Source of the DNA: Stropharia rugosoannulata
Taxonomy: Eukaryota > Basidiomycota > Agaricomycetes > Agaricales > Strophariaceae
Assembly (NCBI GenBank): GCA_028532985.1
Contig: JANCIK010000013.1
Span: forward strand, 496,001 to 560,000
DNA: 64,000 bases
Direction: 5' to 3'
This document shows, in pieces, positions 35,855 to 48,524 of this stretch. The notes beneath the pieces were generated by a model, which made no database searches, was not told the DNA's origin, and worked only from the letters and a program-made list of their open reading frames with translations. The first letter of the stretch is position 1, and each line of letters begins with the position of its first letter. Both the position numbers and the translations under genes were made by a program.

Positions 35855-37625
35855 TTAATATGCAGTGGCAAAGCCTAGGTACGACCACTCGGCGGCGGAC
35901 TCAGGATAAGTATCGCAAAAGTCCAGAACTCTCTCCCTGGACAACTGCATGAACTCCCGGCTAAAAAGCGCACCGTTGTCCCATGGCTGCGCATACCGGA
36001 GCGATACCACATGCTCCAGTTTCAGTAAACGCCGGACGTCCGCCGCATCCGTGACGTGTTTCTCGAACTTGTAGAACTGTTCCATGTGCAGGTGGTCGTC
36101 CCATCCCTGGAGCTTTTGGAGGAGGAGAAGCGGGAACGGAATTACAGGAAGACCACCGCGGCATTTTATGTTGTCGACAGATAGCGAGGGGAGGTTCATA
36201 AGGCCGGGGACAAGAATATCAATCTTGCATTTGTTTTTGTGGAACGTATTGGAGGGCGCCAGGTCCTTGTCCACGACATAGTACAAGACGCGGAACGTGG
36301 CTGTCGGATCCCTTGGACTTTCCAACGAAAAATGGGCAGGATCGTGGTCAGCAATGCTCTTTTTGACTATCTCTGCGTCTGGTACCTCACCCGCGCGGGG
36401 AAAGACAATGAGATCAATGTCCTGTGCGACCCGGGAGATTAGATGGTCGTTCTAATAAAAGATATGAAAGCATGCTCGAACGTACGTTTGGCGACCTTGT
36501 ATTGCCGTATAAATAGCAGGCTAAGCTTCCGAACAATGCGCAGTTTACCCCAGTCTCGTGGACCACATTCACCACTCTTTCAGCAATACGACAGAGGACT
36601 TCGGCTTTTGATGAGTCCCGGGCCTTGCGACTTTCGTTTTCGGGTAGGTTCCACAGTTCTGAAATTGATTTTGCCGGCGGCGCTAAAACCTCTAAATTTT
36701 GCACGACAGCAGGCTCCCCATTCTTCCATGAGTTAATGCGGGGTTCTGGACTACCTAAGTCCATATGGATGGGTGAAAATCCCTCATGAATCATGGACGC
36801 TTTGCGGCAGTCGTGTATCAGCTTTGACAGTTGTGGGGATAGCTCTGGAAATAGCAGCGATGCACGAGCGAGGTACCGCAAGGCTTCCTGTCGGAACGAC
36901 TCATGTCCATGAATCCAATTTATCGTTGACTTTGTGAGCAACTTCTTGAAACGTCTGTAGGTGATATTTGACGTCGAGAGACTGCCACTGTTGATGTTGT
37001 AGATCATGAAAAGTGACCGCAACCTATCAATCACAAGAGGGAGCATGGACCCCACTGGTAAACCGTCCACCTGGACGATGTATTCTGCCGAGTACTCCGG
37101 AGGAGGTGGGTTGCGGACTGTCATAAGTTCAATGTCGCACCAAGTCTTCTTCGGGGGTTTGACCACAGAATCGAAGTAGCTTAGAACACTACTCTTGTCC
37201 TTCCTCTGGCGAACCCGAAAAGTGACAGGATTATCTTCCACCAACATTGCTGCTACATTGTCCTTTGACAAGGTACCTTCTTGAGATGGTATCACGATAA
37301 CTTTTACGTCCTGTCCGTCCAACGAGAGTATCAGAGCAGTTACAGAGCAGCATGTATCATAATCACCGCATACCTTCGGCACAGAAGCGTTGCCCAGTAG
37401 ATGTGCTGCTATATCAGACACAAATATACAGCTCATGCCCAAGCGGGTCAAAGCCTCCACGATAGCATGTGTAGCATTTGAGAGAACGATTCGCCTGTGG
37501 CATCTACCGCCCATTGTGGAGTACAGCTGGGGAGTGGGGGAAGCAGTAGGTACTGAACCAAGATGCGAATGCGAATATGGAACAGTATATGGGTCGGACC
37601 CCGCATGGGAACCGCAGGACGCCAC
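35855..37625 (-). CDS. protein with two nucleotidyltransferase-fold domains
   Basis: Exons 37625-37374, 37310-36486 and 36421-35855 splice in phase to about 547 aa. The C-terminal domain (about residues 325-547) has the nucleotidyltransferase-superfamily pattern: ALFGSLACYLYGNTRSPN joined across an intron to DIDLIVFPR, then KCKIDILVP as a plausible third carboxylate. The N-terminal domain (about 45-230) repeats the same layout, CIFVSDIAAHLLGNASVPK joined across an intron to DVKVIVIPS and later CDIELMTVRN, but the GS motif and second Asp are missing. The two introns sit at the same place in each domain. Family knowledge says such proteins transfer nucleotides to small molecules, RNA or proteins; the substrate is unknown. 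The first ATG is the best start visible but lies in a low-complexity stretch. Confidence 0.75.
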
Positions 37626-38020
37626 GAAGGGGTAAGTCTGACGGCAACTGCATCATGATGGCTAAATGTAGAACATGACCAGATTGAAGTCAGAAAGAGT
37701 CGACAAAGGGCGAGCGCTTTGCATACCAGTATAATGAGCAGTACGTATCAAAAGCTTTAATGACATCCGTATAGTGACATAGACCTCAACGGGTTCCTTT
37801 GAAGCTGCTGCAAGCTGAAGAGAATGGAGACGTAAAATATCAAGTATGAAAATAAGACGGAGAACGCACGGCACCTTATTACGCATAGCACCTTGACAAG
37901 TTACGAAAGTGGATATGATGTAACGGTCGGACTGCCTTTTGTTTTGGGTTGAGTTGATGGCACATGACAGAGGCGGTTTATCCAACCACGTTCTTCACAA
38001 TTTGGTAGACCAACGCCGAG

Positions 38021-38212
38021 TCACCATTGGCTAATAATTAACGCGAAGAGGAGAACCGAAATGAGAGTTAAGAAGAGAATCGCTTCAATGACACATGAGT
38101 ATTTCGAAAATGGGAAAGAACGATTAAACACACACATACCTAACTTGGCCGTTAAATGTGAGTAGCATCCCCGCGGCGTATCTGTTAACCCGCTATCACT
38201 GAAGAACGCCAA
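38021..38212 (-). CDS. possible small protein or exon with C-terminal membrane segment
   Basis: A 63-codon minus-strand frame without a clear ATG ends in a hydrophobic stretch (AILFLTLISVLLFALIISQ) just before the stop. A GTATGT donor and a GAAG acceptor lie inside it, so the membrane segment may be a last exon of a larger transcript. No family is recognised and it may be chance. Confidence 0.2.
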   Translation of the reverse strand: MAFFSDSGLTDTPRGCYSHLTAKLGMCVFNRSFPFSKYSCVIEAILFLTLISVLLFALIISQW

Positions 38213-38728
38213 ATTCGAAAAGGCCCGTGGCAGGCAAAGAAAACAAATAATTCTTGGTTTTTCAAGCTGGTTAACTCGGAGCAGGATTATTCACGGTAGT
38301 CGGAGGTGACCGTGGGTCATCTGCAGATGGACATTTTGACAACGCTGGACGGGCAACACCGAATTCGGCGATTCGGATATTGTCATGTACATGTACACAG
38401 AAGAAAGACAAGATGAAACGTGCGTGCGTAGAGCTATTAGCTCACCTATTAAAATATTTAAATAATCAGCAATGACTCACTAACGGAGGTGTATTGGTGA
38501 CACTCTTACCAGCATTCTCCACCGAATGATAGGAACAGAAACTCGGCCCCACCATAGACCCAAAACATTCAGACTGGATACCCTGATCATCACATGGCTT
38601 TCCTGCAACCCAAATTACGCCTCAGAGCGCTGTAGAGTACATTCCCACTAATGCCCATAACGTAAGGCGGCGGGGATCCAGAATCGGCTCTTCGAGTGAT
38701 TGATACGCATTTATCCACGAGTTAGTGA

Positions 38729-38926
38729 TCAGAAAGAGCTAGTCATTGATACTATGATAGTGAAGATGATCGTCAGAGACACCGCAGAGACTAGTAGAGA
38801 CCACGCGCTGCCCGGCCTTGCTTTAGTCTGATGTGGTGGTGAATGACGATGAAGCTGCGGTGCTAGACGGCGCTTGTTTGCGGGAGGGAACAATTTGAGC
38901 GGAGCCTCAAATCGTCGAAATGCCAA
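38729..38926 (-). CDS. possible small tail-anchored protein or exon
   Basis: A 65-codon minus-strand frame opening with TTG rather than ATG; it has a basic, proline-rich N-terminus and a C-terminal hydrophobic segment (LLVSAVSLTIIFTIIVSM). It lies about 0.5 kb upstream of the similar frame at 38021-38212. Two adjacent minus-strand frames of the same layout are suggestive, but there is no homology evidence. Confidence 0.2.
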   Translation of the reverse strand: MAFRRFEAPLKLFPPANKRRLAPQLHRHSPPHQTKARPGSAWSLLVSAVSLTIIFTIIVSMTSSF

Positions 38927-39099
38927 TCAAGGTCGCAGCTTCTTTCTGTCTATTCTACGTATTCAAATTCTACTGATTTAACTTGATTTTTGCTCTCATT
39001 TTCTGGGCTGAAAGTTTACCCCTCTGAGGAGCGATAATCAAGGCTCATGGACATACTATTCTAGGACAAAAGGTGGCTTAATTCCCCATTGTCATTATG

Positions 39100-39325
39100 C
39101 GTCATCGATTCGGGAAAGCGTACAGTAGAAAATTGGCCGATATTTGACAGATCGCATCCTGTTGCTTCATGTCATTCGGATCTACATATGCAAATATTGT
39201 GGCCGAGATGGTATACCGTGGATCATCGACTGGGATATTGTGGATGTTTCCTGCATGGCTGGGATACATATGCGGTTCTTACAGAATGGGTGCTTGCTTT
39301 CATTGGCTTTCATGAACATTGAATT
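39100..39325 (+). pseudogene. relic of an APH-fold phosphotransferase gene
   Basis: DNA here matches the 3' half of the intact genes at 56.4 and 59.3 kb, for example the phrases ggccgagatggtataccgtgg and atcatcgactggg. In translation it holds the remains of the catalytic loop (CHSDLHMQ), GIPWIIDW and the following segment, but split over two frames by small deletions. No 5' part is present. It is a dead fragment of the family found 17-25 kb to the right. Confidence 0.75.
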
Positions 39326-39906
39326 CTAAATGTACTCTACTAGCGCCTACTAGCGCTCAGTTACGGGGTGCTCGCGGACAAAATCGGGACATTTTGTCAT
39401 ATGGTAAATTATTCACTTCATCGCTGCCACTACCTGCTCAGTGCTCACCGTGAATCTTGGTTAGAGTTGAATCAAGATATTTTCTATCCGATTTTACAAG
39501 CTGCAGAACTCACATCGATGCTAGACTCCTGATAAGTTACCTAAAGTCGACCTGCCTAAGTTATTATATGCGCGCTCCCAAGGGACTCCTTCCGCTGATT
39601 CTACCATGACGCTATAGCACGAATGTCTTTGCGCGATGCTACCCGCGTATGCATTCATCGTTCCTGCTCCGCATTTTGAAAATTTCCCCACAAAACGTCG
39701 ATCCGGTGATACAGGAATCTCGCCTGATAGACCGTGTGATACGCTCGCGGAGCACGAATAGGTCATAATTCGTCGCAAAAGTATATGCAGACAAGTAGGC
39801 GACAGACACTGGGACACCTGTCCTCTTATCCCCATTCGCAGATTCATTCCCTGAAAAGCCGCCACTCGAGCTGGTGCCCGCTCCCAGCACCTTGCTCCCT
39901 CCTGCC

Positions 39907-42420
39907 ATGTCCATCGAGAAGACGGATACCCCCTCACATATAGAACATGCCAAGCATGACTCCGATGCGGCTTCGTCTGACGATGGCGTCGATTTTGGGG
40001 GAGAATCCAGGTTGCCTCCTCCGCCAGTCCTGACAGAAGAGCAAGAAAGGAAGTTGTGGCGCAAGGTGGATATGCGACTTATGCCCATTCTGTCGATTAT
40101 GTACCTCTTCTCCTTCTTGGATCGCGGTGAGTGCTAGCGTTTTACCAGCTACAAGAGTGTCTGACGGGCCTCTAGGAAATATTGGTATTTAACAGAGCTC
40201 TCAAAATGCGGCATATCACTCGCTGACTTGAATGACTAAAGGAAATGCTAAGTTACAAGGCCTCACGACACAGCTCCATCTTGTAGGAAATCAATACAAC
40301 ATTGCATTGGTACGCCATACCTCTTAACAACTTTTCCTTCGTCGTTGATGTATTACCGATGACGCCGAATAGACTATGTACTTTATTGTGAGTCTGTCCT
40401 TGTATTGGCTTCTCGTGGAACACAACTAATAATACCACGTCAATAACAGCCCTACTGCTTGTTTGAATGTCCTGCAAAGTATGATATCTTTCATTACGAC
40501 TTGAATAATAAATTGAAGTTCTCCATAGCCTTGTTCTAAAGAAGTTCAGGCCTTCGAAGTGAGCCTTTTATTATCTTCAACTTCCCACTGCTGCTTCTAA
40601 TCAATCCCCTTAAGATGGCTCCCTGGTATCACGGTGAGATAATAAATCTATAAGAATCAGTCCATTCATCATTAAGGAACTTTACAAAAGGTCACATGGG
40701 GCATCATAATGTACGTGTTTTCTTCTCCCACCGACTGAATGTCTACTAAAGGTAATGTGAGCAGGACACTTATGGGACTTGTCAAAAAGTTGGTTCTATA
40801 AATATAAACATATGAATTGCCAAGGGATTGATTTTGTTCTATAAATAGCTATCCCCAACTTGTTGGCACGCGTGTGTGCCTCGGCGTTGCTGAAGCAGGC
40901 CTGTTCCCTGGAGTAGTCTATTAGTACGTTTACTCACAGTAGCTTCATTTTTAATACTGAACCTCTTTTAGCTTGAGCATATGGTACCCACGACATCAGC
41001 TTCAACTTCGCATTGGACTCTTTTTCGGTGCAGCGTCTCTTGCCGGCGCTTTCTCTGGGCTTCTGGCCTTTGCTATAAGTTTCATGAGCGGCACTCAAGG
41101 ACTATTAGGATGGTCATGGATCTTTGTAAGCCTAACGGATAGCTGGTCATCTCAGATTTAATACTGTCTTATCAGATCTTAGAAGGAATCGCAACGGTTT
41201 CAGTCGGCGTACTTGCCTTCTTTATTTTGGTTGACTTTCCGGACACGGCCAAATTCTTGACTCCAGAGGAGCGTGCATTCCTTATCCACAAGAAGAGTGG
41301 GTCGTCTATAATATTCACCAGATAAGCGATGTTTTACTTAACTCACGCGTTCGTTTGCCAGAATATGACAATTCAAGTGTTGGAGAAGAGGAGCACTTTG
41401 AAATGCGTCATCTGTGGGCAGCACTGACGGACTGGCAGGTAAGCTAAGACGATACCAAAGGGGGATTTATTTCTAAATTCTCTTAGGTCTACCTCCACAT
41501 TTTGGTATATATGTCGGTCGTTGCTCCTCGTGAGTGGCGCGCAAATGTATTTCACTCTGTCCTGATATTCTTTGTGTCTTTCTCCAGTATATGGGATAAC
41601 GCTGTTCTTGCCGTGAGTTGTAGCCACGGAAGTCTTTGATTTTTATTTATTTAACAGTCCTTGTACAGGACGATCATCCATAACTTTGGGCACACTACTG
41701 CAATAAGTCAGCTATTGACCGTGCCGCCATATGTCTTTGCCAGTACGTGACCGCATAGTTATTCCACTTACTGCTTAGTTAACCTTCTCTAAGCTATTGT
41801 ATTATTCACATTCGCATACTACTCCGACAAGATCAAAATGCGATCACCCTTCATCGTCATTGGACTCGTTATGATGGCTATTGGCTTCAGCATAAATATA
41901 TCTAAAGCATCCAACGGCGCAAAATATTTTGGCACATTCTTCGTCGTTGCTGGAAGCTATGCCTCGTTCCCAGGAGTTGTCGCATGGTGTTTATCTCTCT
42001 TCATCGCTAGTGATCGTGGAAGCTGATTCTTTTCCAGGCTCGGAAACAATCTCGCAGGCCAGTACAAGCGGGGGATTGGGATGGCTATTCATATCGGTAT
42101 CGGCAATTTCGCTGGAGCTATTGCGGCGAATATCTATCGGGAACAGGACTCGCCGCGCTTCCTTATAGGCCGTAAGCTATCGTCCTCTTTCTATCTATAT
42201 TAATCTCATTCAACTTCTTCCCGTAGATGGAGTGGAACTCATGTTTGTCGGAATCGGTTTCATTGCCGTGCCTGCCGTGGTTCTCTCTTATATTCGCATC
42301 AACAAGCAGCGTGACGCCGCCCAGACAGCAGCTTTGGAACGCGGAGAGAAAAATAAATATACCCATCAGCAACTAAGAGAACTAGGAGATAAGGCACCTG
42401 ACTTCAGATATACCCTCTAA
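39907..42420 (+). CDS. MFS transporter, allantoate permease (Dal5/anion-cation symporter) family
   Basis: Many-exon gene starting at the ATG at 39907 (MSIEKTD; the frame upstream has only GTG) and ending at 42420. Exon 1 (39907-40126) ends in the family's first span, MPILSIMYLFSFLDR. A 9-nt micro-exon (40176-40184) and the next exon complete the signature DRGNIGNAKLQGL. Later exons encode PYCLFECPAN, SIWYPRHQLQLRIGLFFGA with AGAFSGLLAFAI, GLLGWSWIF, the long loop ending DFPDTAKFLTPEERAF, and spans such as FIVIGLVMMAIGFSI. The C-terminus ends with the typical ELGDKAPDFRYTL. Relatives import organic anions such as allantoate, nicotinate, biotin or pantothenate with protons; the substrate here is not predictable. 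Exon ends between 40.5 and 42.2 kb were not all fixed. Confidence 0.88.
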
Positions 42421-42955
42421 GAATAACAAGTGGGAGAGTAAATAATGCAGATAGTGTTTCCTTAAACTTGTACGAACCTTACGCTACCTCACGAAATGCC
42501 ATGCTTATTCGTCTACACGCATTTACCTTTGTGTAACAAAGGACTACGTCTTGCTGCGAATTATCAAAATGGACAAATCCGTGGATCCAGTATTATCAGA
42601 CCAAGCCCATTCGTGGTTTTATATGGTCTGTTCATCGTTAAGTGAGATACATAGCACCTAAACCTGGCGCATCTGGACCATCCATCTTCTTCCTGAAGCA
42701 TATATGTATATGTCAAAGACTCGAATCTATTCCCCATCGGCTTAGTTGACCAAGCAGATCAGGGCTTATCCAGGCTGCGCTTGGGCTGCGCATAGATTAA
42801 CTGAATTACATACTTATTGATGGCGTAGTCACTCTCGGTCACCATGAGTATTACTGTTGGGGCATCGGCACATAGGCGCTAATAATAAGCATTTGATAAA
42901 GTTCGACCTTGCATAGTACCCCATCCTTCCACTTCCAACGCCCATTCTTTCTCTA
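42421..42955. other. spacer between MFS and phospholipase C genes
   Basis: About 0.53 kb, no coding feature; contains the 3' end of the transporter gene and the promoter of the next gene. Confidence 0.5.
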
Positions 42956-45900
42956 ATGAGCCTACCCGTCGTTGGTAGAGTGGACCCGCATAGGCCTCTT
43001 GTGCGGGCGAAGCCCCTGTCAGCAAGTGACCAGCACGACGCCATACATGATCGAAACGGGGCGCCCGGGCCACCCTCCATGGCCAATCGGCGCTCCAGCT
43101 TCCGACGCACTCTCCATGACTTGAAAGACCGTTCCTCAAAGGCCGTACAGCGCTCGAGGTCATTGAATACCAGAGGAGACGCACAAAAAAGGGCGCATCG
43201 CCTGATACACTCGCGGTCGCTGTCCGACTTCAAAATGGCCAGCTCCCAAGCGGGGACGTCGCTTGGGTTGTTCCCAGAACCTTCAACCGAGCGGAAACGC
43301 GCGCCGGCTCTTTCACCAGTGTCGGAAAGAGAGTCAACGAATATCCCTATCGCGAATGGCAAGGCTGGGTCATCACCACCTCCTGCTCTCAGCGATATCA
43401 GAACTCTGCATATACTCCGTCGGGGAACATTGCTTACCAAGGTCTCAGCCAAGAAGCAGCAAGTTCGGCTTTTTCGACTCGAAGCGGATCTTGGCCAGAT
43501 TGTCTGGGTCTCCAAGACTCAGAAAATCAGTGAGTAGTTCTTACACTCACCATTAGTAGTGGTCGCTCAAATATGCAGTCCCCATTGAGTGTATCAAGGA
43601 AATTCGTTCGGGAGAAGATATCCGTTACACAAGAGAACATCTACACTTGGCTGAGGAATACCAGGACCGCTGGCTCAGTATCATCTACATCCTCGATGGC
43701 AACTATAAAACGCTGCATTTGATTGCTCCCGACCACCAAACGTTTGAGATGTGGAACAATAGCCTTCGCGCCCTCTTTTCAATCAGGCAGGAACTAATGC
43801 GTGGCCTGGGGAATGGTGAAATGCGGCAAGCTCTGTGGGAGAAGCAGTACTGGAAAGCGGCGGACGAAGAGCCGGACCATAAGCTATCATTTAGCGAGAT
43901 TGAAGGACTCTGTAGGAAGTTGAACGTTAATGTCAATAGGGAAGACCTTTTGAGGATGTTCAAGGTAAGCATCCAGCTCTTATATTCGATCTGCTGTTGA
44001 GGAATAATGAAGTTAATGATAGCAAGCCGATGTTCACAGTCGTCACTACCTCGACTTTAATGATTTCAGACTATTTGTTAAACTCCTGAAGTCTCGGCCA
44101 GAGATAGAGCGCATATATAAGAAGTTGCGGGGAGGGCACGGGGGACTATTCACTTTTCAAGTGTTTGCAAAATTCATGAAGGAAAAGCAAAAGGTGTCGC
44201 TTCTTTCCACTTGACTGTGATCTTCGGGGCTAACAAGATTACAGTCCAAGTTGGACCAGAGCGCTCTTCAAGTACTTTTCGATAAATACTCCACTCAGGG
44301 AACAACAGTTGATATCGTCGCTGCTAAGACAGATACACAAACTCCAATTGCGGCTTCACGGGTCATGACAGTTGAAGCGTTTACATCTTTCCTCTTGTCC
44401 CCAGACAACTCCGCGTTCCCCGACCAGCATAGTAGTGTTTCTCATGACATGACATTTCCACTTCCCCATTATTACATCTCTTCGTCGCACAACACATATC
44501 TCGTCGGGCATCAGCTAGTTGGGGACAGTTCGACTGAAGGCTACATCAGGGCCCTGCTACACGGATGTCGGAGTGTTGAAGGTGAGTAGCTTTAGGCGTT
44601 CGCATACCATTTTTGAGCTTAACCAGATCTTGTGCGATATAGTTGATATTTATGACGGAGAAATAGACCCAATGGTATTTCACGGAAAAACACTCACAAG
44701 TAAAGTTCCTCTGCGAGAAGTGTGCAAGGCAATCATCAAATATGGCTTCAGCAGTTCTCCATATCCCATTATAATTTCTGCAGAAGTCCACTGCTCTATT
44801 CAGCAGCAAAGTCGTATCGCCGCTATCATGATCGAGGAATTTGGAGACGCCCTCGTCCGAATGCCAATCGACGGGGTAACGAAACTTGACGCCTTACCGA
44901 GCCCAGAAGAGCTGAAAGGAAAGATTTTGCTTAAGGTTTGTTCGTAATCTGTCTTCTACCCCTTCTTTTGTCCTCATATGTTATACACCTTCAGGCTAAG
45001 AATCAAAATCTTGTGAGGGCCGACTCTGGCGATAGTGAGGTGGTCATGTCGGAATTTTCGCCATCTGCATCCGACTCCGACGCTTTCCATATTCTAACTC
45101 AACCCGCAAGTTCAACCAGCAACCCATCGTCGGAATCCTTGCACAAAGGTAAGTATTCTACTCCATCCTTGTTTTCGTTTGCTGATTTGTAATCCGTAGA
45201 GAAAACGGGCAAATCTCATTCGGCTTTCTTGCAGCGGTTAAAGAGTATAGGCAAAAAAACAAATTCACACTCGAGGGACAATGTTGTGCCTCACTCTCCC
45301 GAGCCCATCACATTTTCCGCCAGTACTCCAAGCCCTGGGGATACACCACACACAAAGACCGGTCTTATCCATCGCGCGCGTAGAAGTTTACGTGGTTCAT
45401 TTTCATCTGCATCTGACGGACCTAGTTTGCCCTTGGAAAGGAGTATATCAGCTTTGGAACTGCACGGAGCAGCTCCGCAACCTCTGACCTTTGTGCAGCG
45501 TCTGCGAATGGGACCAGAGGCTCAGTCTTCGGAACCTTCTTCTGCTCCGGTTTTACTGCAACCCATACTCAAGGGTCCCGTAAGCCCCACAGGGCATGTC
45601 CCCTCAAGGAGACGACAATCTGCACCCGGATCAGAGACTGGAATTGATCCATCCACATCCCCGCTCTCACCTTCACTCAGCAGCTCGCCTACGTCCCATT
45701 CGCCGAACACTGCCGGTGCCAACGGCACCAATTTTGGCCTTGTATCTCCCGAAATGCGCGTGAAATTGAAGATGTCGCCTCAGCTGCTTTCTCTGCTGGT
45801 GTACACGGTCGGCGTGAAGTTCCGCGGAATCAACAAAAAAGAAGAGTATGCACCGGAGCATATGTTTTCCCTGTCGGAGAATGTGGCTAATAAAATGTTG

Positions 45901-46824
45901 CGCTTCGGAATGTGGGACCTGATCAAGCACACGAAGAACCATCTTGTTAGAACGTATCCGAAAGGTACACGCGTGAAATCCACGAATTACGAGCCTCATC
46001 GGTTTTGGGCGGCAGGAATGCAGTTGGTGGCGTTGAATTGGCAAACGTTCGGTTCGTTATTGTGTTCGCCTTCCGTTAAGAGTTTTCATCTAATAAATTT
46101 ATCCAGACCTAGGATACATGATCAATCATGCTATGTTTCAGAGAAATGGTCGTACAGGCTATGTGCTGAAGCCTGATGCTATTCGATTGGCACAGAAGGA
46201 CGTGCTAGCTAAACGGACGCAACACATTTTGCGAGTCAAGGTCATTTCCGGTCAACAACTCCCCCGTCCGAAGGATGCTTCGGGACGCGAAATTGGCGAG
46301 AGACAAGTTGCCGATCCGTACGTGGAAGTAACCTTGTTTGTCCCTGACTGGCCCATCGTCCCCGAAGGAAAGAAAGAAAAGGGAAATTCAAGCAACAAAG
46401 ACGGGCCTGTGCCTAAATCCCCCTTACTTGCTGGTGCATCGGCGAACAGCGCAACATCTTCCTCAAGCTACTCTGTTGCGGCTCGCACGTCAGCTGTCAA
46501 GAAAAATGGTTTCAACCCCGTCTGGGAAGAAGAACTGGGCCTACAGTTTGATTGCGTCGGGGACATGATGGACCTGATTTTTGTGCGCTTCGTGGTGAAG
46601 CAGGAGTCGAAAGACGCAGACGAACCTTTAGCTGTCTACTGCGCTTCTCTAGGTAGCCTGCAACAAGGTAAGCGCATATTGATATGTCTATCTTGTATCT
46701 TGTTGACATGTCAATCCTACTAGGTTATCGTCATCTACCTCTTCATGACTCCCAAATGTCTCAATACCTGTTCTCAACCTTATTTGTTCGCATTAATATT
46801 ACTGCCGTCGCTGCAGTCTCGTAA
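42956..46824 (+). CDS. PLC1: phosphoinositide-specific phospholipase C (delta type)
   Basis: A multi-exon gene from the ATG at 42956 ([11 protein letters not shown]) to a stop at 46824. Domain order: a basic low-complexity N-terminus, a PH-like domain ([18 protein letters not shown] then [14 protein letters not shown]), EF-hand region ([34 protein letters not shown]), catalytic X box with both histidines ([16 protein letters not shown] and [17 protein letters not shown]), a long Ser/Pro-rich linker, Y box ([42 protein letters not shown] across an intron) and a C2 domain ([25 protein letters not shown]). The last exon gives [20 protein letters not shown]. It hydrolyses PIP2 to IP3 and diacylglycerol in calcium signalling. 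All catalytic motifs are intact. Confidence 0.95.
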
Positions 46825-47251
46825 CTCCAAGCTGGTGTTTCCTATATGCTACCACCGCCTCCATCTACATGCATTAAATTAACCAGGATAATTTCTCTGG
46901 CATCTCTAGCCTTTTCTCTATATTTATACTAACCTGTCTGGATCATCTAGAGTAATGCGGATTTTCTATTAACATTAATATGTATTATCGTAACGGTACC
47001 ATCTCAGTTCGGACTTTCCATTTGCTGTAGCCTTAGTAATCATAATCACTATGCAACCTCGTATTCCTTATCTTATTACATGTGCTTGTGGTATTTTCAG
47101 CCTCCTGTATCATGTATGTATTAAGTTGTGCTTACTTCCTGTTGACAACTTGTTGCTAGACTTGTCCAGAGGCGTGGGAACGCTTGAACCCTACATACTC
47201 AACGGTCACGAACACCTTGCTTTCGTCACTTACCATTGACTTACCATACCT
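46825..47251. other. spacer between phospholipase C and metallophosphoesterase
   Basis: About 0.43 kb of non-coding sequence; the start of the next gene follows directly. Confidence 0.5.
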
Positions 47252-48524
47252 ATGCCACTACAAACACAAACCCAAAAATATGAAAATGTTGTCTTGAAAT
47301 CACCAACTTCCATTGTACACCTTGAATACGCACCAGACGCCCTTCCTTCAAAGCCGTCGGAAGAATGGACGCGCTTTGTTTGTATCAGCGACACTCATAC
47401 TCGAAGCTTCGATGTTCCTGACGGTGATGTCCTGTTGCATAGCGGGGATCTGACGAATGTGGGGACTGAGGCAGACTTTAAGAAGACCATGGACTGGTTA
47501 TACGAGCTACCACATAAAGTTAAAATGTGCGCTAGTTCGTCAATTGTACAATTTGTTTCCTCTCATTGGCGTATTCTCCATCTATTGGCACAGAATTATC
47601 GCTGGTAACCATGATCTAACACTAGATACTGAGTATTATGAGAGGGAATGTGTGCGCCAACACATTGGTAGAGGCTACGGAAAGCAGGTTAGTGCGACAC
47701 CGATCAACAGATGTCTAACCTCACGGTGCCACCAATGGCCAGAGGTTAGAGCCCATCTTGAAGATGCTGCAAGGTCCTCGGGCCAGGGAACGTGGCATAG
47801 TATATCTGCAAGATCAACTACACAAATTCCAGACTAAAGAGAATGGTAGATCCTGGGCGGTTTATGGCTCACCGGTGAGTCCTTTGTGCGAACACCACGT
47901 TCATGGCTTCATTGAATGATCTACTTCAATACAAGTGGTCTCTTGAGTTCTGTCGTTGGGCTTTCGCATACGAACCCGAAGATGCAATGGGTGGGTCTCA
48001 TCTTCTCTGCAAAGCATAACTGATACTTTTCAAACTTCAAAGAGGTTGTTGCCAAGTTTCCCAAAGCAGATATCTTGTATGCAGAGACTTCCTCTTAAAT
48101 ATATTTCTTGTTGAACGTAATCAGGTTAACCCATGGGCCGCCCTACCAAATACTCGACCGTACTCTTGACGGCACATATGCTGGATGTGAAGCACTTCGA
48201 AATCGACTCCCAGAGCTTCGACCCCGTCTTCACCTGTTTGGCCATATTCACGAAGCCCATGGTGCCGATATTCATTCTTGGAATCCAGTGCACGACCACA
48301 AGCCTCCGACGATCCAGAATGACGGTCCTACCATGGATGTTACAAGCCGGCCCGAAGGCACGGAGGAGGCCCAACTGGCGGAAGCTGCGGAAGCCGCTCT
48401 TGACAGGACCGTCTTCGTGAACGCTGCTAACTGGCCGATGGGCAGGAGGTCTGTCCGGGAAGGGGTCCGTTTTCAGTTTGGTGGACCGGGCTTCCAAGCA
48501 GTGGTTGTTGACTTAAAGGACTGA
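47252..48524 (+). CDS. calcineurin-like metallophosphoesterase (MPPED/239AB type)
   Basis: Starts at the ATG at 47252 and ends at 48524 in about six exons. The five metal-binding motifs appear in order: FVCISDTHTR (DxH), GDVLLHSGDLT (GD), IIAGNHDLTLD (GNHD, assembled across an intron), ILLTHGPPYQIL (H, also across an intron) and HLFGHIHEAHG (GHxH). Between them lie GIVYLQDQLHKFQ, AVYGSP and WSLEFCRWAFAYE, matching the small class III cyclic-nucleotide phosphodiesterase-like group. The protein should be a cytosolic enzyme with a two-metal centre; the physiological substrate is unknown. The C-terminal insertion after the GHxH motif is acidic and ends VFVNAANWPM, then VVVDLKD. Confidence 0.92.

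Larger units (their letters stand above)
37626..39906. other. 2.3-kb intergenic region with an APH relic and small frames
   Basis: No full gene is recognised between the divergent nucleotidyltransferase-fold and MFS genes. The stretch contains a broken phosphotransferase fragment (39100-39325) and two short minus-strand frames ending in a hydrophobic segment, listed separately. Confidence 0.5.

Noticed and set aside
39907..46824. Secondary-metabolite cluster around the MFS transporter and other nearby genes
   Set aside because: No polyketide synthase, peptide synthetase, terpene synthase or P450 is present; the transporter belongs to the nutrient-uptake allantoate permease family.
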